From Betaproteobacteria bacterium HGW-Betaproteobacteria-3 (GTDB taxonomy: Bacteria > Pseudomonadota > Gammaproteobacteria > Burkholderiales > Burkholderiaceae_C): a DNA stretch of 64,000 bases. Shown here piece by piece: positions 49,423-57,587 of this stretch (positions within the stretch are counted from its first letter, which is position 1; each line of letters begins with the position of its first letter). The translations under genes and the position numbers were made by a program. The DNA lies in the NCBI GenBank assembly GCA_002842205.1, contig PHCI01000018.1, forward strand, positions 18,114 to 82,113, in the 5' to 3' direction. Under the pieces are notes generated by a model. It made no database searches and was not told where the DNA came from. It saw only the letters and a program-made list of their open reading frames with translations.

Positions 49423-50841
49423 ATGACGCTGCAGCACACCCCGAGGCTTCCCCGCATGGCGCCGCGGCCAGCCCGCCACCCATCGCCGCGCGTCGCCACC
49501 TTGCGCCACCGCTGGGGTGCGCTGCTGCTGGCCGCGGCCATGGCGGGGCTGGGCGGATGCGGCAAGACCGAAGTCACGCCCACACCGGCACCCCAGCCGA
49601 CCGCCACGGCGCCCACGCCGGTTGCCGCCACCCGCGCTGCGCCGGCCAGTGACACCCCCGAGGCACGCGCCGCCATCGACACCTTTTTGCAGTCCCACTG
49701 GGCCCGCCCGGCCGATGGCAGCGGGATTCGCGCGTCCGGGCCGGGGCTGGAGGGCGCGGCCCTCGACGTGGCCGCCTGCGCCGCCTGCCACCCCGCGCAG
49801 TATGAGGATTGGCGCCACAGCCTGCATTCGCGCGCCATGGGGCCAGGCGTGGCGGGGCAGTTGGTGACCATGGTGGCGGCCGACCCCGCGTCGGCTGAAT
49901 CGTGCACCCGGTGCCACGCCCCGCTGGCCGAGCAAGCCCGTTCGCTTGCGAAAAGCGTGCGCAGCCGCCCGCCTGCCACTGCCACTGCCACCACCCCCAG
50001 CGCAGGCAACCCCGCCGACCGACTGCACGAACGCGGCCTGATGTGCGCCAGCTGTCATGTGCGCGAGGGGCAGGTGTTCGGGCCACCGCGCCGCGACGGC
50101 TCGACCCCCGGCGCGGGTACAACCCCGCCGGCACTGCACCGCTGGTCGGCCAGCACCGCGTTTGAAAGCTCGCGCTTTTGCGCCACCTGCCACCAGTTCG
50201 AACCCGACGGCTTTGCGCTCAACGGCAAGCTGCTGGAGAACACGCTCAACGAATGGCAGGCCAGCCGCTACGCCCGCGAGGGCGTGTCCTGCCAGAACTG
50301 CCACATGCCCGACCGCCGGCACCTGTGGCGCGGCATCCACGACCCCGACATGGTGCGCCGCGCGCTGACGATCGAAGTCACCCGCCCGACGCCGGCGGAC
50401 GGCACCCTGGCCGCCCACCTGCGCATCCGCAACACCGGGGCCGGGCACTACTTTCCGACCTATGTGACGCCGCGGGTGTTCGTGCAGGCCTACCAGGAAG
50501 ACCGCGACGGCCGCGAGCTGCCCGCCACGCGCCAGCAATGGATGATCGCGCGCGACGTCAAGCTCGACCTCAGCGCCGAAATCGCCGACACCCGCATCCC
50601 GCCCGACGGCCAGGCCGAGTTTGACTACCGCGCCCCGCGCCGCACGGGTGCCACGGCGCTGGTGCTGCGCCTGTGGGTCGAGCCCGACGCGTTCTACCGC
50701 GAGTTCTACCAAAGCATGCTGGCCAACGGCGAGGCCGGTGCGGGCCAGGCGCAGATCGAGCAGGCGCACCGCGACGCCGCCAACTCGGGCTTTGTGGCGT
50801 GGAGCGAAACCATCGTGCTGCCCGCGGTGGCCAAGCCCTGA
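49423..50841 (+). CDS. Pentaheme c-type cytochrome lipoprotein
   Basis: 472 residues. Basic head, hydrophobic segment and lipobox GLGGC (Cys46), then a Pro/Thr/Ala linker. Five CxxCH heme motifs at 119-123, 161-165, 208-212, 253-257 and 290-294, spaced as in cytochrome c554-type multiheme proteins. The C-terminal 170 residues are heme-free, beta-rich (LTIEVTRPTPADGTLAAHLRIRNTGAGHYFPTYVTP). Likely an outer-membrane-anchored periplasmic electron carrier or reductase; partner unknown. It starts three bases after rsmI, so the two are probably co-transcribed. Confidence 0.88.
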   Translation: MTLQHTPRLPRMAPRPARHPSPRVATLRHRWGALLLAAAMAGLGGCGKTEVTPTPAPQPTATAPTPVAATRAAPASDTPEARAAIDTFLQSHWARPADGSGIRASGPGLEGAALDVAACAACHPAQYEDWRHSLHSRAMGPGVAGQLVTMVAADPASAESCTRCHAPLAEQARSLAKSVRSRPPATATATTPSAGNPADRLHERGLMCASCHVREGQVFGPPRRDGSTPGAGTTPPALHRWSASTAFESSRFCATCHQFEPDGFALNGKLLENTLNEWQASRYAREGVSCQNCHMPDRRHLWRGIHDPDMVRRALTIEVTRPTPADGTLAAHLRIRNTGAGHYFPTYVTPRVFVQAYQEDRDGRELPATRQQWMIARDVKLDLSAEIADTRIPPDGQAEFDYRAPRRTGATALVLRLWVEPDAFYREFYQSMLANGEAGAGQAQIEQAHRDAANSGFVAWSETIVLPAVAKP

Positions 50842-50863
50842 GAGACGGAGACCCTGGCCCACC

Positions 50864-51844
50864 ATGCCGCCGCCGATCCGCCTCGTCTGTGACCGTGCGC
50901 CGTCTTCGCTCTGCGATGGCGGGCCTGGAGCGGTCGGTCTGCGCAGCCCCAAACGGCTCGGAATTGGGCTTGCACTGGCCGCTGGCCTGTGGGCCACCGC
51001 GTCTTGGGCGATGGCGTCGCCGACGGCGCCGCGCCCAAGCCCCCCCGATGGCGCGACCGCCGTCACCCTCGTCAGCGACAGCGCGGATGGTGAGCCCGGC
51101 GTGCCCCTGAACGGTTGGTGGTTCGTGGCCCCGGGCGCCGAACCCACCCCCCTGCGCCCGGCCGTGGTGCTGCTGCACGGTTGCGGGGGCATTCACGACC
51201 GCCAAGGGCAACTGGCCCGGCGCTACCTGGATTACGTGGGCCTGTTGCACCGCCAGGGCATGCACGCCCTGGTGCTGGACTCCCTGACCTCACGTGGCGA
51301 AAAAGAGCTGTGCACCCAGACCATCGGAACCCGCAAGGTCACGCAGGCGCAGCGCCGCGGCGACGCCCTGGCCGCCCTGCGCTGGCTGGCCCGCCAGCCG
51401 GGCGTGGACGCCAGCCGCCTGGGCCTGCTGGGCTGGTCCAACGGCGGCAGCACCGTGCTGGCGGCCACCAACGAAACCCACCGCCAAGTGCGCGGCGCCG
51501 AGGTGCATGCCGCCTTTGCCGTGGCCTTCTACCCGGGCTGCACGGCCGAACTGCGGCGTGGCTACCGGACATCGACGCGCGTGCTGCTGCTGCTGGGCGC
51601 CAGCGACGACTGGACGCCGGCCGAGCCCTGCGAGCGTCTGGCGCGCGACGCCCAGGGCGTGGCGCCCCAGGTGGTCAGCTACCCCGGCGCCTTCCACGGC
51701 TTTGACGGCACCGCCCCCGTGCGTCAGCGCAAGGACGTGCCCAACGGCGTGCGGCCAGGTCAGGGCGTGACCGTGGGCGCCAACGCGCAGGCGCGCGAGC
51801 AGGCCTTGTTGCGTCTGCAGGCGTTTCTGGACGGGCCGCGTTGA
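50864..51844 (+). CDS. Secreted dienelactone-hydrolase-like alpha/beta hydrolase
   Basis: 326 residues. Signal-like hydrophobic stretch (about 33-49, LGIGLALAAGLWATASWAMA), then an alpha/beta-hydrolase body with oxyanion-type HGCGG, nucleophile elbow GWSNGGS, acid LGASDDW and His in AFHGFDG: a complete triad. Similar to dienelactone hydrolase family enzymes; substrate unknown. The start is uncertain since GGAG is 13 bases away from 50864. Follows the cytochrome gene by 22 bases. Confidence 0.85.
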   Translation: MPPPIRLVCDRAPSSLCDGGPGAVGLRSPKRLGIGLALAAGLWATASWAMASPTAPRPSPPDGATAVTLVSDSADGEPGVPLNGWWFVAPGAEPTPLRPAVVLLHGCGGIHDRQGQLARRYLDYVGLLHRQGMHALVLDSLTSRGEKELCTQTIGTRKVTQAQRRGDALAALRWLARQPGVDASRLGLLGWSNGGSTVLAATNETHRQVRGAEVHAAFAVAFYPGCTAELRRGYRTSTRVLLLLGASDDWTPAEPCERLARDAQGVAPQVVSYPGAFHGFDGTAPVRQRKDVPNGVRPGQGVTVGANAQAREQALLRLQAFLDGPR

Positions 51845-51865
51845 GCGGTTGCTTTGCGGTCTGAA

Positions 51866-51915
51866 GAGTATCAAAATAGGAGCAAACTATGACAATTTGA
51901 CGGGGACTAATGGTC
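51866..51915 (+). repeat. Dispersed AT-rich repeat, copy 6 (intergenic)
   Basis: GAGTATCAAAATAGGAGC, then AAACTATGACAATTTGACGG and GGACTAATGGTC. Shares the AAACTAT and TTTGACGGGGnCTA cores with the other copies; located between the hydrolase and the dehalogenase. Confidence 0.75.
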
Positions 51916-52020
51916 AATTTTGTTCATATATTCATCCAGACGGGCCACGCCGAACACCCCGCGCTTTTTGCAGCAGAATCGGGCCTTCTGGCGCCCAGCG
52001 CCCAGCAACCACCACACACC

Positions 52021-52731
52021 ATGACCCACCCCATTGCCGACACCGTCGAGGTTCTTGCGTTCGATATCTTTGGCACCGTCGTGGACTGGCACGGCAGCAT
52101 CGTGCGGGAGATGCAGGCGCTGCATCCGGCGGTCGATGGCGACGCCTTTGCGCTGGCCTGGCGCGCGGGCTACCAGCCGGCCATGCGCCGCGTGATGGCG
52201 GGCGAGCTGGGCTGGACGCTGATCGACGACCTGCACCGCATGATTCTGGACGGCATCCTGCCGCAGTTCGGGCTGGCGCCGCTGGACGAAGCCCAGCGCC
52301 AGCACCTCAACCGCGTGTGGCACCGGCTGCACGCCTGGCCCGACGCCGTGGCCGGCCTCACGCGGCTGAAGGCGCGCTACACGATCACCACGCTGTCCAA
52401 CGGCAACCTCGGGCTGCTCACGAACATGGCCAAGCACGCCAGGCTGCCCTGGGACTGCGTGCTGTCGGCCGAGGTGTTCCGCGCCTACAAGCCCGACCCG
52501 GCCACCTACCTGGGCGTGGCCAGGGTGTTTGACCTCAAGCCCGCGCAGGTGATGCTGGTGGCCGCGCACCACGACGACCTGGCCGGTGCGCGCGCCTGCG
52601 GCCTGCAGACCGCCTACATCGAGCGGCCGCTGGAGTTTGGCGCGGGCCATGTGAAAGACGTGTCACCCCAGCCCGGCAACACCCTGCACGCGAGCAGCCT
52701 GACGGCGCTGGCCGATCAGTTGGGCTGCTGA
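52021..52731 (+). CDS. Haloacid dehalogenase type II (HAD family)
   Basis: 236 residues. HAD motif I AFDIFGTVVDWHGS with nucleophile Asp15, motif II TTLSNGN, motif III Lys in FRAYKPDP, and motif IV in VAAHHDDLAGAR. The helical cap and AYKPDPATY pattern fit (S)-2-haloacid dehalogenases; real substrates may differ. The ATG at 52021 gives the standard short head. Its 3' end overlaps the convergent downstream gene by 16 bases. Confidence 0.9.
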   Translation: MTHPIADTVEVLAFDIFGTVVDWHGSIVREMQALHPAVDGDAFALAWRAGYQPAMRRVMAGELGWTLIDDLHRMILDGILPQFGLAPLDEAQRQHLNRVWHRLHAWPDAVAGLTRLKARYTITTLSNGNLGLLTNMAKHARLPWDCVLSAEVFRAYKPDPATYLGVARVFDLKPAQVMLVAAHHDDLAGARACGLQTAYIERPLEFGAGHVKDVSPQPGNTLHASSLTALADQLGC

Positions 52732-54032
52732 ACGGCGGCCTGCTGCAGCGCAGCCTCGATCACCCACAGCCGATCCTGGCCCCAGACGGCGGTGTCGAAC
52801 ACGCGCAGCGAGGGCACGCCCCACAGCCCCAGGCGGGTGAGTTCGTCACGGTTTTGCGCGGCCGTCTGGCGCCAGCCTTCGTCCTGCAGCGCCTGCTGCG
52901 CGGCGGGCCACGACAGGCCCACACGCTCGACGATCTGGCGCAGGCCGCGGTCACTGCCGGCGTTGATGCCTTCGGCCCATACGCCCTGCATGAACGACAG
53001 CAGGAAGCTCGGCCCCTTGCCCTCGCGCTCGGCAAAGGGCAGCAGCGCCAGCCCGCGCTCGGTGGGGCGGCCCAGCGGGTCGTTGATGCGGCCAAACGGG
53101 ATGCCGCGCTCGAAGGCCTCGCGGGCGGCGTCGTGCACGATGTACCGCCGCTTTTCACTCGGGACCGCCAGCCCGCGCATGACCATGGGCAGCACGAAGC
53201 GCAGGCGCACCTGCGCCCCGGCACGGCGCGCCAGCGCAAACACGCGCGGCGCCACGATGGCCGAATACGGGCTGCGCAACGAAAAGAAGAAGTCGATCAC
53301 CGGCGGCGGCGCCAGGTGCAGCGGCGCCAGGCTGTCGGGCACGGGCGGGTACAGGGGTTCGGTGTGCGACCCCTTTTGCACGCCCAGCGTCTGCAACCGC
53401 CGCTCCAGGTGGTGCAGCCGGTCAAGGCCCCAATACCATTCGCCCCCATAAAAAAAGGTGGCGCCCAGGTAGTGGCCCAGCTGCTGGCGCTGCGCGTCGG
53501 CGGCCGCCATGTGGGCCGCGGTTTGCGCCTCGCTGGCGGGGGTGGCGCCGCCGGGCAGCACCATGTCCACCAGCGTGGCGGGGTCATGCCACAGGCGTTT
53601 GGACACCTCGGCCGCCACCTGCGCGAAGCAGCCGCCCTCGATGGCGCCCACCAGCAGGCGCTGAGCCATGGCCAGCGCCGGCAACGGGGGTTGAACGCCG
53701 GGGTCATGAAATGGCAAGCCCACCTGTTGCGCCAGCCGTTGCGCATCGCGGCGGCTGTAGGCCACCAGCGCCTCGCGCGCGGGGGCGGCGGCGTCGGGCA
53801 CCGGGCCGACCAGGTGCGGCACCAGTTCGATGGTGTAGCGCGCCAGCAGGGGCATCAGGCTGGCCGCCGCCAGCGCACTGTAGGGATCGTCGGCCTGATG
53901 GAAGTAGTGCACCCGGTGCGACTCGCCGCGCCGCACACGCGCGCGCTCAGTCCGCTCGCGCTGCTGCTGCAGGCGCTCGCGCGACAGCATGCGCTGGGTG
54001 ATGAAAGGCATCAACAGGGTTTTGAGGGACAT
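52716..54032 (-). CDS. Tandem DsbA-fold protein (2-hydroxychromene-2-carboxylate isomerase-like)
   Basis: 438 residues with two copies of a thioredoxin/GST-kappa-like module. The first starts at about 40 (VHYFHQADDPYSALAAASL), the second at about 245 (IDFFFSLRSPYSAIVAPRVF). The D/R-x-PYSA pattern is the HCCA isomerase/DsbA-like hallmark; neither has a CxxC. The second domain keeps the typical GVPSLRVF cis-Pro loop. An unusual fused dimer-like arrangement. No signal peptide visible. Substrate unknown. Confidence 0.8.
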   Translation of the reverse strand: MSLKTLLMPFITQRMLSRERLQQQRERTERARVRRGESHRVHYFHQADDPYSALAAASLMPLLARYTIELVPHLVGPVPDAAAPAREALVAYSRRDAQRLAQQVGLPFHDPGVQPPLPALAMAQRLLVGAIEGGCFAQVAAEVSKRLWHDPATLVDMVLPGGATPASEAQTAAHMAAADAQRQQLGHYLGATFFYGGEWYWGLDRLHHLERRLQTLGVQKGSHTEPLYPPVPDSLAPLHLAPPPVIDFFFSLRSPYSAIVAPRVFALARRAGAQVRLRFVLPMVMRGLAVPSEKRRYIVHDAAREAFERGIPFGRINDPLGRPTERGLALLPFAEREGKGPSFLLSFMQGVWAEGINAGSDRGLRQIVERVGLSWPAAQQALQDEGWRQTAAQNRDELTRLGLWGVPSLRVFDTAVWGQDRLWVIEAALQQAAVQQPN

Positions 54033-54053
54033 ATTTTTCGGGGCACCGTCTTT

Positions 54054-54632
54054 TCACAACGGTTTGGGGACAAAGCCGATTTCCAGCCCCTTTTCAGTCA
54101 CGGTGATGCGACCCGGTTGCAGGCCCAGGCCGTCGGCCAGCGCCAGATCCTGCGGGCGCAAGGCGTGCAGCACCACCTCGTTCAGCGACTGCGCGGCCAA
54201 TGTCGGCGCATAGGTGTTGAGCAGTTCGGACGCGGCGGGTTGCAGGTCCGGGAAATCCAGCCGCCCCAACCGCAGCTGGTAGGCGCGCAGGGTGCGGTCA
54301 CTGGCTTCGTAGCGCAGGGCAAAGTCCACCTCGAACGTGCCCGCGTGGCTGCGCCGCAGGGCCGGGCCGGCGGCTTCGACCGCCATGTCGGCGCGCAGGC
54401 GGTTCTGCGCGGGCAGCAGGGTCAGGCGCGGGCTCAGCAAGGTCAGGTCCAGCAGGCCCGGCACCGGGTAGCGCAGCGGAAACCGCCGGGCGACCGCCTG
54501 GCGCAGTTGCGCGGCCGACACGGTGTAGCGCGGCCGGGCGTTGCCGTCCGCATCGCCTTCGGCCAACGCGCCCCAGGCCGCCCCGCCAAACGCGAGTCCC
54601 GGGATTGCCGTCAAAAAACCCCTGCGATGCAT
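54054..54632 (-). CDS. DUF1439 protein with Tat-like signal
   Basis: 192 residues. The head MHRRGFLTAIPGLAFGG has a twin-arginine motif (RRGFL) followed by a hydrophobic segment, suggesting Tat export. The body (YTVSAAQLRQAVARRFPLRY...LTLLPAQNRLRADMAVEAAG) matches DUF1439/YceB-type periplasmic lipid-binding-like proteins, although no lipobox is evident. GGAG seven bases ahead of the 54632 start. 21 bases beyond the tandem DsbA-fold gene, same strand. Confidence 0.8.
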   Translation of the reverse strand: MHRRGFLTAIPGLAFGGAAWGALAEGDADGNARPRYTVSAAQLRQAVARRFPLRYPVPGLLDLTLLSPRLTLLPAQNRLRADMAVEAAGPALRRSHAGTFEVDFALRYEASDRTLRAYQLRLGRLDFPDLQPAASELLNTYAPTLAAQSLNEVVLHALRPQDLALADGLGLQPGRITVTEKGLEIGFVPKPL

Positions 54633-54716
54633 CCATGCGCTCCGTGACCCGCCTGATTGTGCGCCGCGCGCCTGGGGCGTCTGGCCGGCGCCTGGTGTGC
54701 ATCGCATTTTTTGAAC

Positions 54717-54767
54717 AAAAATAGCCTTTAGTCCACGTCAAATGGTGATAGTTTGCTATTAATTCAG
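54717..54767 (-). repeat. Dispersed AT-rich repeat, copy 7 (at a stop codon)
   Basis: Leftward: ATTAATAGC, then AAACTATCACC, ATTTGACGTGGACTAAAG and GCTATTTTTG. The GST stop codon is at its edge, so the element begins right where coding ends. Confidence 0.8.
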
Positions 54768-55468
54768 GACTTGCCGGGAATCCCCAAACCCCGCACCACC
54801 GCGGGCCGCGCCACAAACTCGGCCAGCGCCCGCGTGACGTGGGGGAAGTCGTGTATGCCCACGAGCTCGCCCGCCCCATAAAAATCGACCAGCGAGCGCA
54901 CCCACGGGAAGATCGCCATGTCGGCAATGGTGTAGGGGTCGCCCATCGTCCAGCGGCGGGTGGCCAGACGCTGGTTCAGCACGCCAAGCAGGCGTCGGCT
55001 CTCGGCCACGTAGCGGTCGCGCGGGCGCTTGTCCTCGTAGTCCTTGCCGGCAAACTTGTGGAAGAAGCCGAGCTGCCCGAACATCGGGCCGACACCGCCC
55101 ATCTGGAACATGAGCCACTGCACGGTTTCAAAGCGCTGTGCCGCATCCTGCGGCATGAATTGCCCCGTTTTCTCGGCCAGGTACAGCAGGATGGCACCCG
55201 ACTCGAACAGCGCCAGCGGCTGCCCGCCCGGTCCGTGAGGGTCCAGGATGGCCGGAATCTTGTTGTTGGGGTTGAGCGAAAGGAAGGCGTCGGACAGCTG
55301 GTCGTTGGTCTCGAAGCGGACCAGGTGCGGCTCGTACGGCAGCCCGGTTTCTTCCAGCATGATCGACACTTTCACCCCGTTGGGCGTGGGCAGCGAGTAC
55401 AACTGAAGCCGATCCGGGTGCCGGGCAGGCCATTTCAGGGCAATGGGGTGGGTGATTTCAGAAGGCAT
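54764..55468 (-). CDS. Glutathione S-transferase, YghU/YfcG type
   Basis: 234 residues. The N-terminal thioredoxin-like domain has YSLPTPNGVKVSIMLEE, the TPNG-K active-site region of the YghU/YfcG (Nu-class) disulfide reductases, then NNKIPAILD (cis-Pro) and FESGAILLYLAEK. C-terminal helical domain with the GDPYTIADMAIFPW N-capping/hydrophobic motif. Likely glutathione-dependent disulfide reduction or detoxification. AGGA precedes the 55468 start. Confidence 0.93.
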   Translation of the reverse strand: MPSEITHPIALKWPARHPDRLQLYSLPTPNGVKVSIMLEETGLPYEPHLVRFETNDQLSDAFLSLNPNNKIPAILDPHGPGGQPLALFESGAILLYLAEKTGQFMPQDAAQRFETVQWLMFQMGGVGPMFGQLGFFHKFAGKDYEDKRPRDRYVAESRRLLGVLNQRLATRRWTMGDPYTIADMAIFPWVRSLVDFYGAGELVGIHDFPHVTRALAEFVARPAVVRGLGIPGKS

Positions 55469-55611
55469 GGATTTCCTGCAGGTGAGGGCAAAGCCGGGCG
55501 GCCAGCGCCGGGCGCGAACGCGCATTCTGGCGGGAAACGCATGGGCTTGCCGGGACCGGGGCGGTGGCGGCCCCGCGTTGCGCAGGATCGCCGCGCGCGA
55601 AACCGGTGTCG

Positions 55612-57441
55612 TCAGGGCGCAGGCGCCGATCCCCGCAGCAGTGCCTGGCCAAACCGCCCGCCGCCGCTGAGGGCGATCACCAGCCGCTGCGTGGCCCGCG
55701 TGGCGCCCACGTAGAACAGCCGCGCCTCCTCGCGCTCGTCCTCCCCGGCCGCAGGCATCTGGCCCACACCCATCAGCGCCACTACTGGAAACTCCAGCCC
55801 CTTGCTGGCGTGCATGGTCAGCACCTTGATGGTGTCGGCACCGGGGTTGAAGCTGCCCGAGCTTTTGCGCACCTGGTGCGGCAACTGCAGGCGGCGCAGC
55901 GCCTGGGCGCATTCGTCCATTTCGCTGTAGCGGCGGCAGATCACCGCCATGTCGCCCCAGGCGTGGCCCTCCTGGTGGGCAGCGCCCAGCAGCTCGGCCA
56001 CCCTGGCGGCTTCGGCACGCAGGCCGGGCAGGCGGACGATCAGCGGCGCTTCGCCGTCGCGCCCGCAACTGACGGGGTGCAGCAGCGGAATGCCATCGTC
56101 GTCGTGGTCTTCGGCGGTCAACAGATCGGCGGCGATCAGGCTGGCGGTCTGCAGGATCTGCCGGGTGTTGCGGTAATTGATCTTCAGGATGGTGGTGCGC
56201 CCCTGCGCCTGGATGCCCACGCTCTTGAAGCTGAACTGCTTGCTGCGGCTTCGCTCATAGATGCTCTGGGCGTCGTCGTACAGCACCAGCAGGCTCTGGG
56301 TGGCCGGGTCCACCATTTGCGTGACGAGCTTGAGCCACTCGGGCGCAAAGTCGTGGCCCTCGTCGATCAGCACGGCCTGGTACTGGCCTGCGGGAATCTG
56401 CTGGCGGTCCACGCCGTGGATGACACTGCGCACCATTTCATCAAACATGTCGGGGCCCTGCTGCGGCAGGGTCTGCCCGAACGCCACCAGCTGCTGGCGG
56501 CACCATTTGTGGAAATTGCGCGCATGCACCGCGCCCGACAGGCCTTTGGCCTCCATCATGCTGGCCAGCTTGACCGCCAGCGGCTCGTTGTAGCAAAGAA
56601 TCAGGATGGGCTTGCTGGTGGGCGTATGGGCCCGCGCCAGGTATTCGGCGCGGTAGCCCAGGATCATCGTCTTGCCCGAACCCGCCACGCCGTGGATGAC
56701 GCGGTGGCCGTCGCCCAGCGAGCGCGCCAGTTGCTCCTGCTGCAAATCCATCACACGCATGATGCTGGGCAGTTCGGCGTCGGCGTCGTTGTCATCGAAC
56801 AGCACGCCCTGCGTTTGCACCCGCACCTGCGGAAACATGATCCAGCGCACGCGGTCGAGCTGGGGCAGCGTCATGACGCTGCCAAACGCATGGGGAAACA
56901 TGTGCCACAGACGTTGCTGGAACTGCTCGGCGTCGGTGGTCTCGGTCATCTCGTCCGAACAGATCACATCGTGCGGTTCGATCGCGTCGCCCAGCCCGGC
57001 CGCCTCAAACTGCTTGCGCGTGATCCGGGTGAACACCACGCCGTGCCCCCAGGGAAACGCCAGTTTGCCCTGATGCGCCCCCGCCGCATGCACCAGTTGC
57101 GGGTCGCGCTCCAGCGCGTTCACCACCTGGATGGCGCAATGCCGCGCCTGCGCCAGCGGGTTGATCACCACCTTGAGCTGCCCGTCGGGCACGATCTCCC
57201 ACATCTGTTTGGTGGCGCGCCGGATGGTTTCGAGCTTCCAGTCCTTGGTTTCCAGAATCAGCAGGCCGCGGCGCGGATGCAGCACCACGAAATCCGGATG
57301 CGACTGTTTGGGGCCCACCGGCACGTCGTACCAGACCAGGTAGTCATCGTCGAGCTTGTGCTCCAGCCGTTCGGCCAGACGTCGCTCACCCTGCGTCATG
57401 CGTGAAACGCATGCGCCCAGCGCGGGCATGAGAGTCGCCAT
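55612..57441 (-). CDS. NERD nuclease-related domain - UvrD/Rep-like helicase
   Basis: 609 residues. The N-terminal NERD domain (about 15-125) shows HPDFVVLHPRRGLLILETKDWK with D-x(n)-E-x-K nuclease-type residues. A superfamily 1 helicase follows, with Walker A GVAGSGKT (Lys257), motif II IDEGHDF, motif III-like LLVLYDDAQS, INYRNT and the motif VI GATRATQRLVIAL. Such fusions are linked to DNA repair and sometimes to defence. It stands alone; no other defence genes are adjacent. Confidence 0.9.
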   Translation of the reverse strand: MATLMPALGACVSRMTQGERRLAERLEHKLDDDYLVWYDVPVGPKQSHPDFVVLHPRRGLLILETKDWKLETIRRATKQMWEIVPDGQLKVVINPLAQARHCAIQVVNALERDPQLVHAAGAHQGKLAFPWGHGVVFTRITRKQFEAAGLGDAIEPHDVICSDEMTETTDAEQFQQRLWHMFPHAFGSVMTLPQLDRVRWIMFPQVRVQTQGVLFDDNDADAELPSIMRVMDLQQEQLARSLGDGHRVIHGVAGSGKTMILGYRAEYLARAHTPTSKPILILCYNEPLAVKLASMMEAKGLSGAVHARNFHKWCRQQLVAFGQTLPQQGPDMFDEMVRSVIHGVDRQQIPAGQYQAVLIDEGHDFAPEWLKLVTQMVDPATQSLLVLYDDAQSIYERSRSKQFSFKSVGIQAQGRTTILKINYRNTRQILQTASLIAADLLTAEDHDDDGIPLLHPVSCGRDGEAPLIVRLPGLRAEAARVAELLGAAHQEGHAWGDMAVICRRYSEMDECAQALRRLQLPHQVRKSSGSFNPGADTIKVLTMHASKGLEFPVVALMGVGQMPAAGEDEREEARLFYVGATRATQRLVIALSGGGRFGQALLRGSAPAP

Positions 57442-57587
57442 GATGTGCTTTTCCCTGTGAACTTATGATGGCGAAACGCCGAACGCGCACAATAGCACCC
57501 CCGGTTCAAACCGCTGATTTTTCGTTGCACAACCCTGGCGCCACGGCCCCTTTGGCGTGCCGCACCGCCCCCGAAGGAGCCGCCTGA

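Noticed and set aside
48484..51192. Leftward open frame of about 900 codons opposite rsmI, the cytochrome and the hydrolase
   Set aside because: It is antisense to three well-recognised genes, has His/Arg/Gly-rich low-complexity composition typical of high-GC shadow frames, and no known domain.
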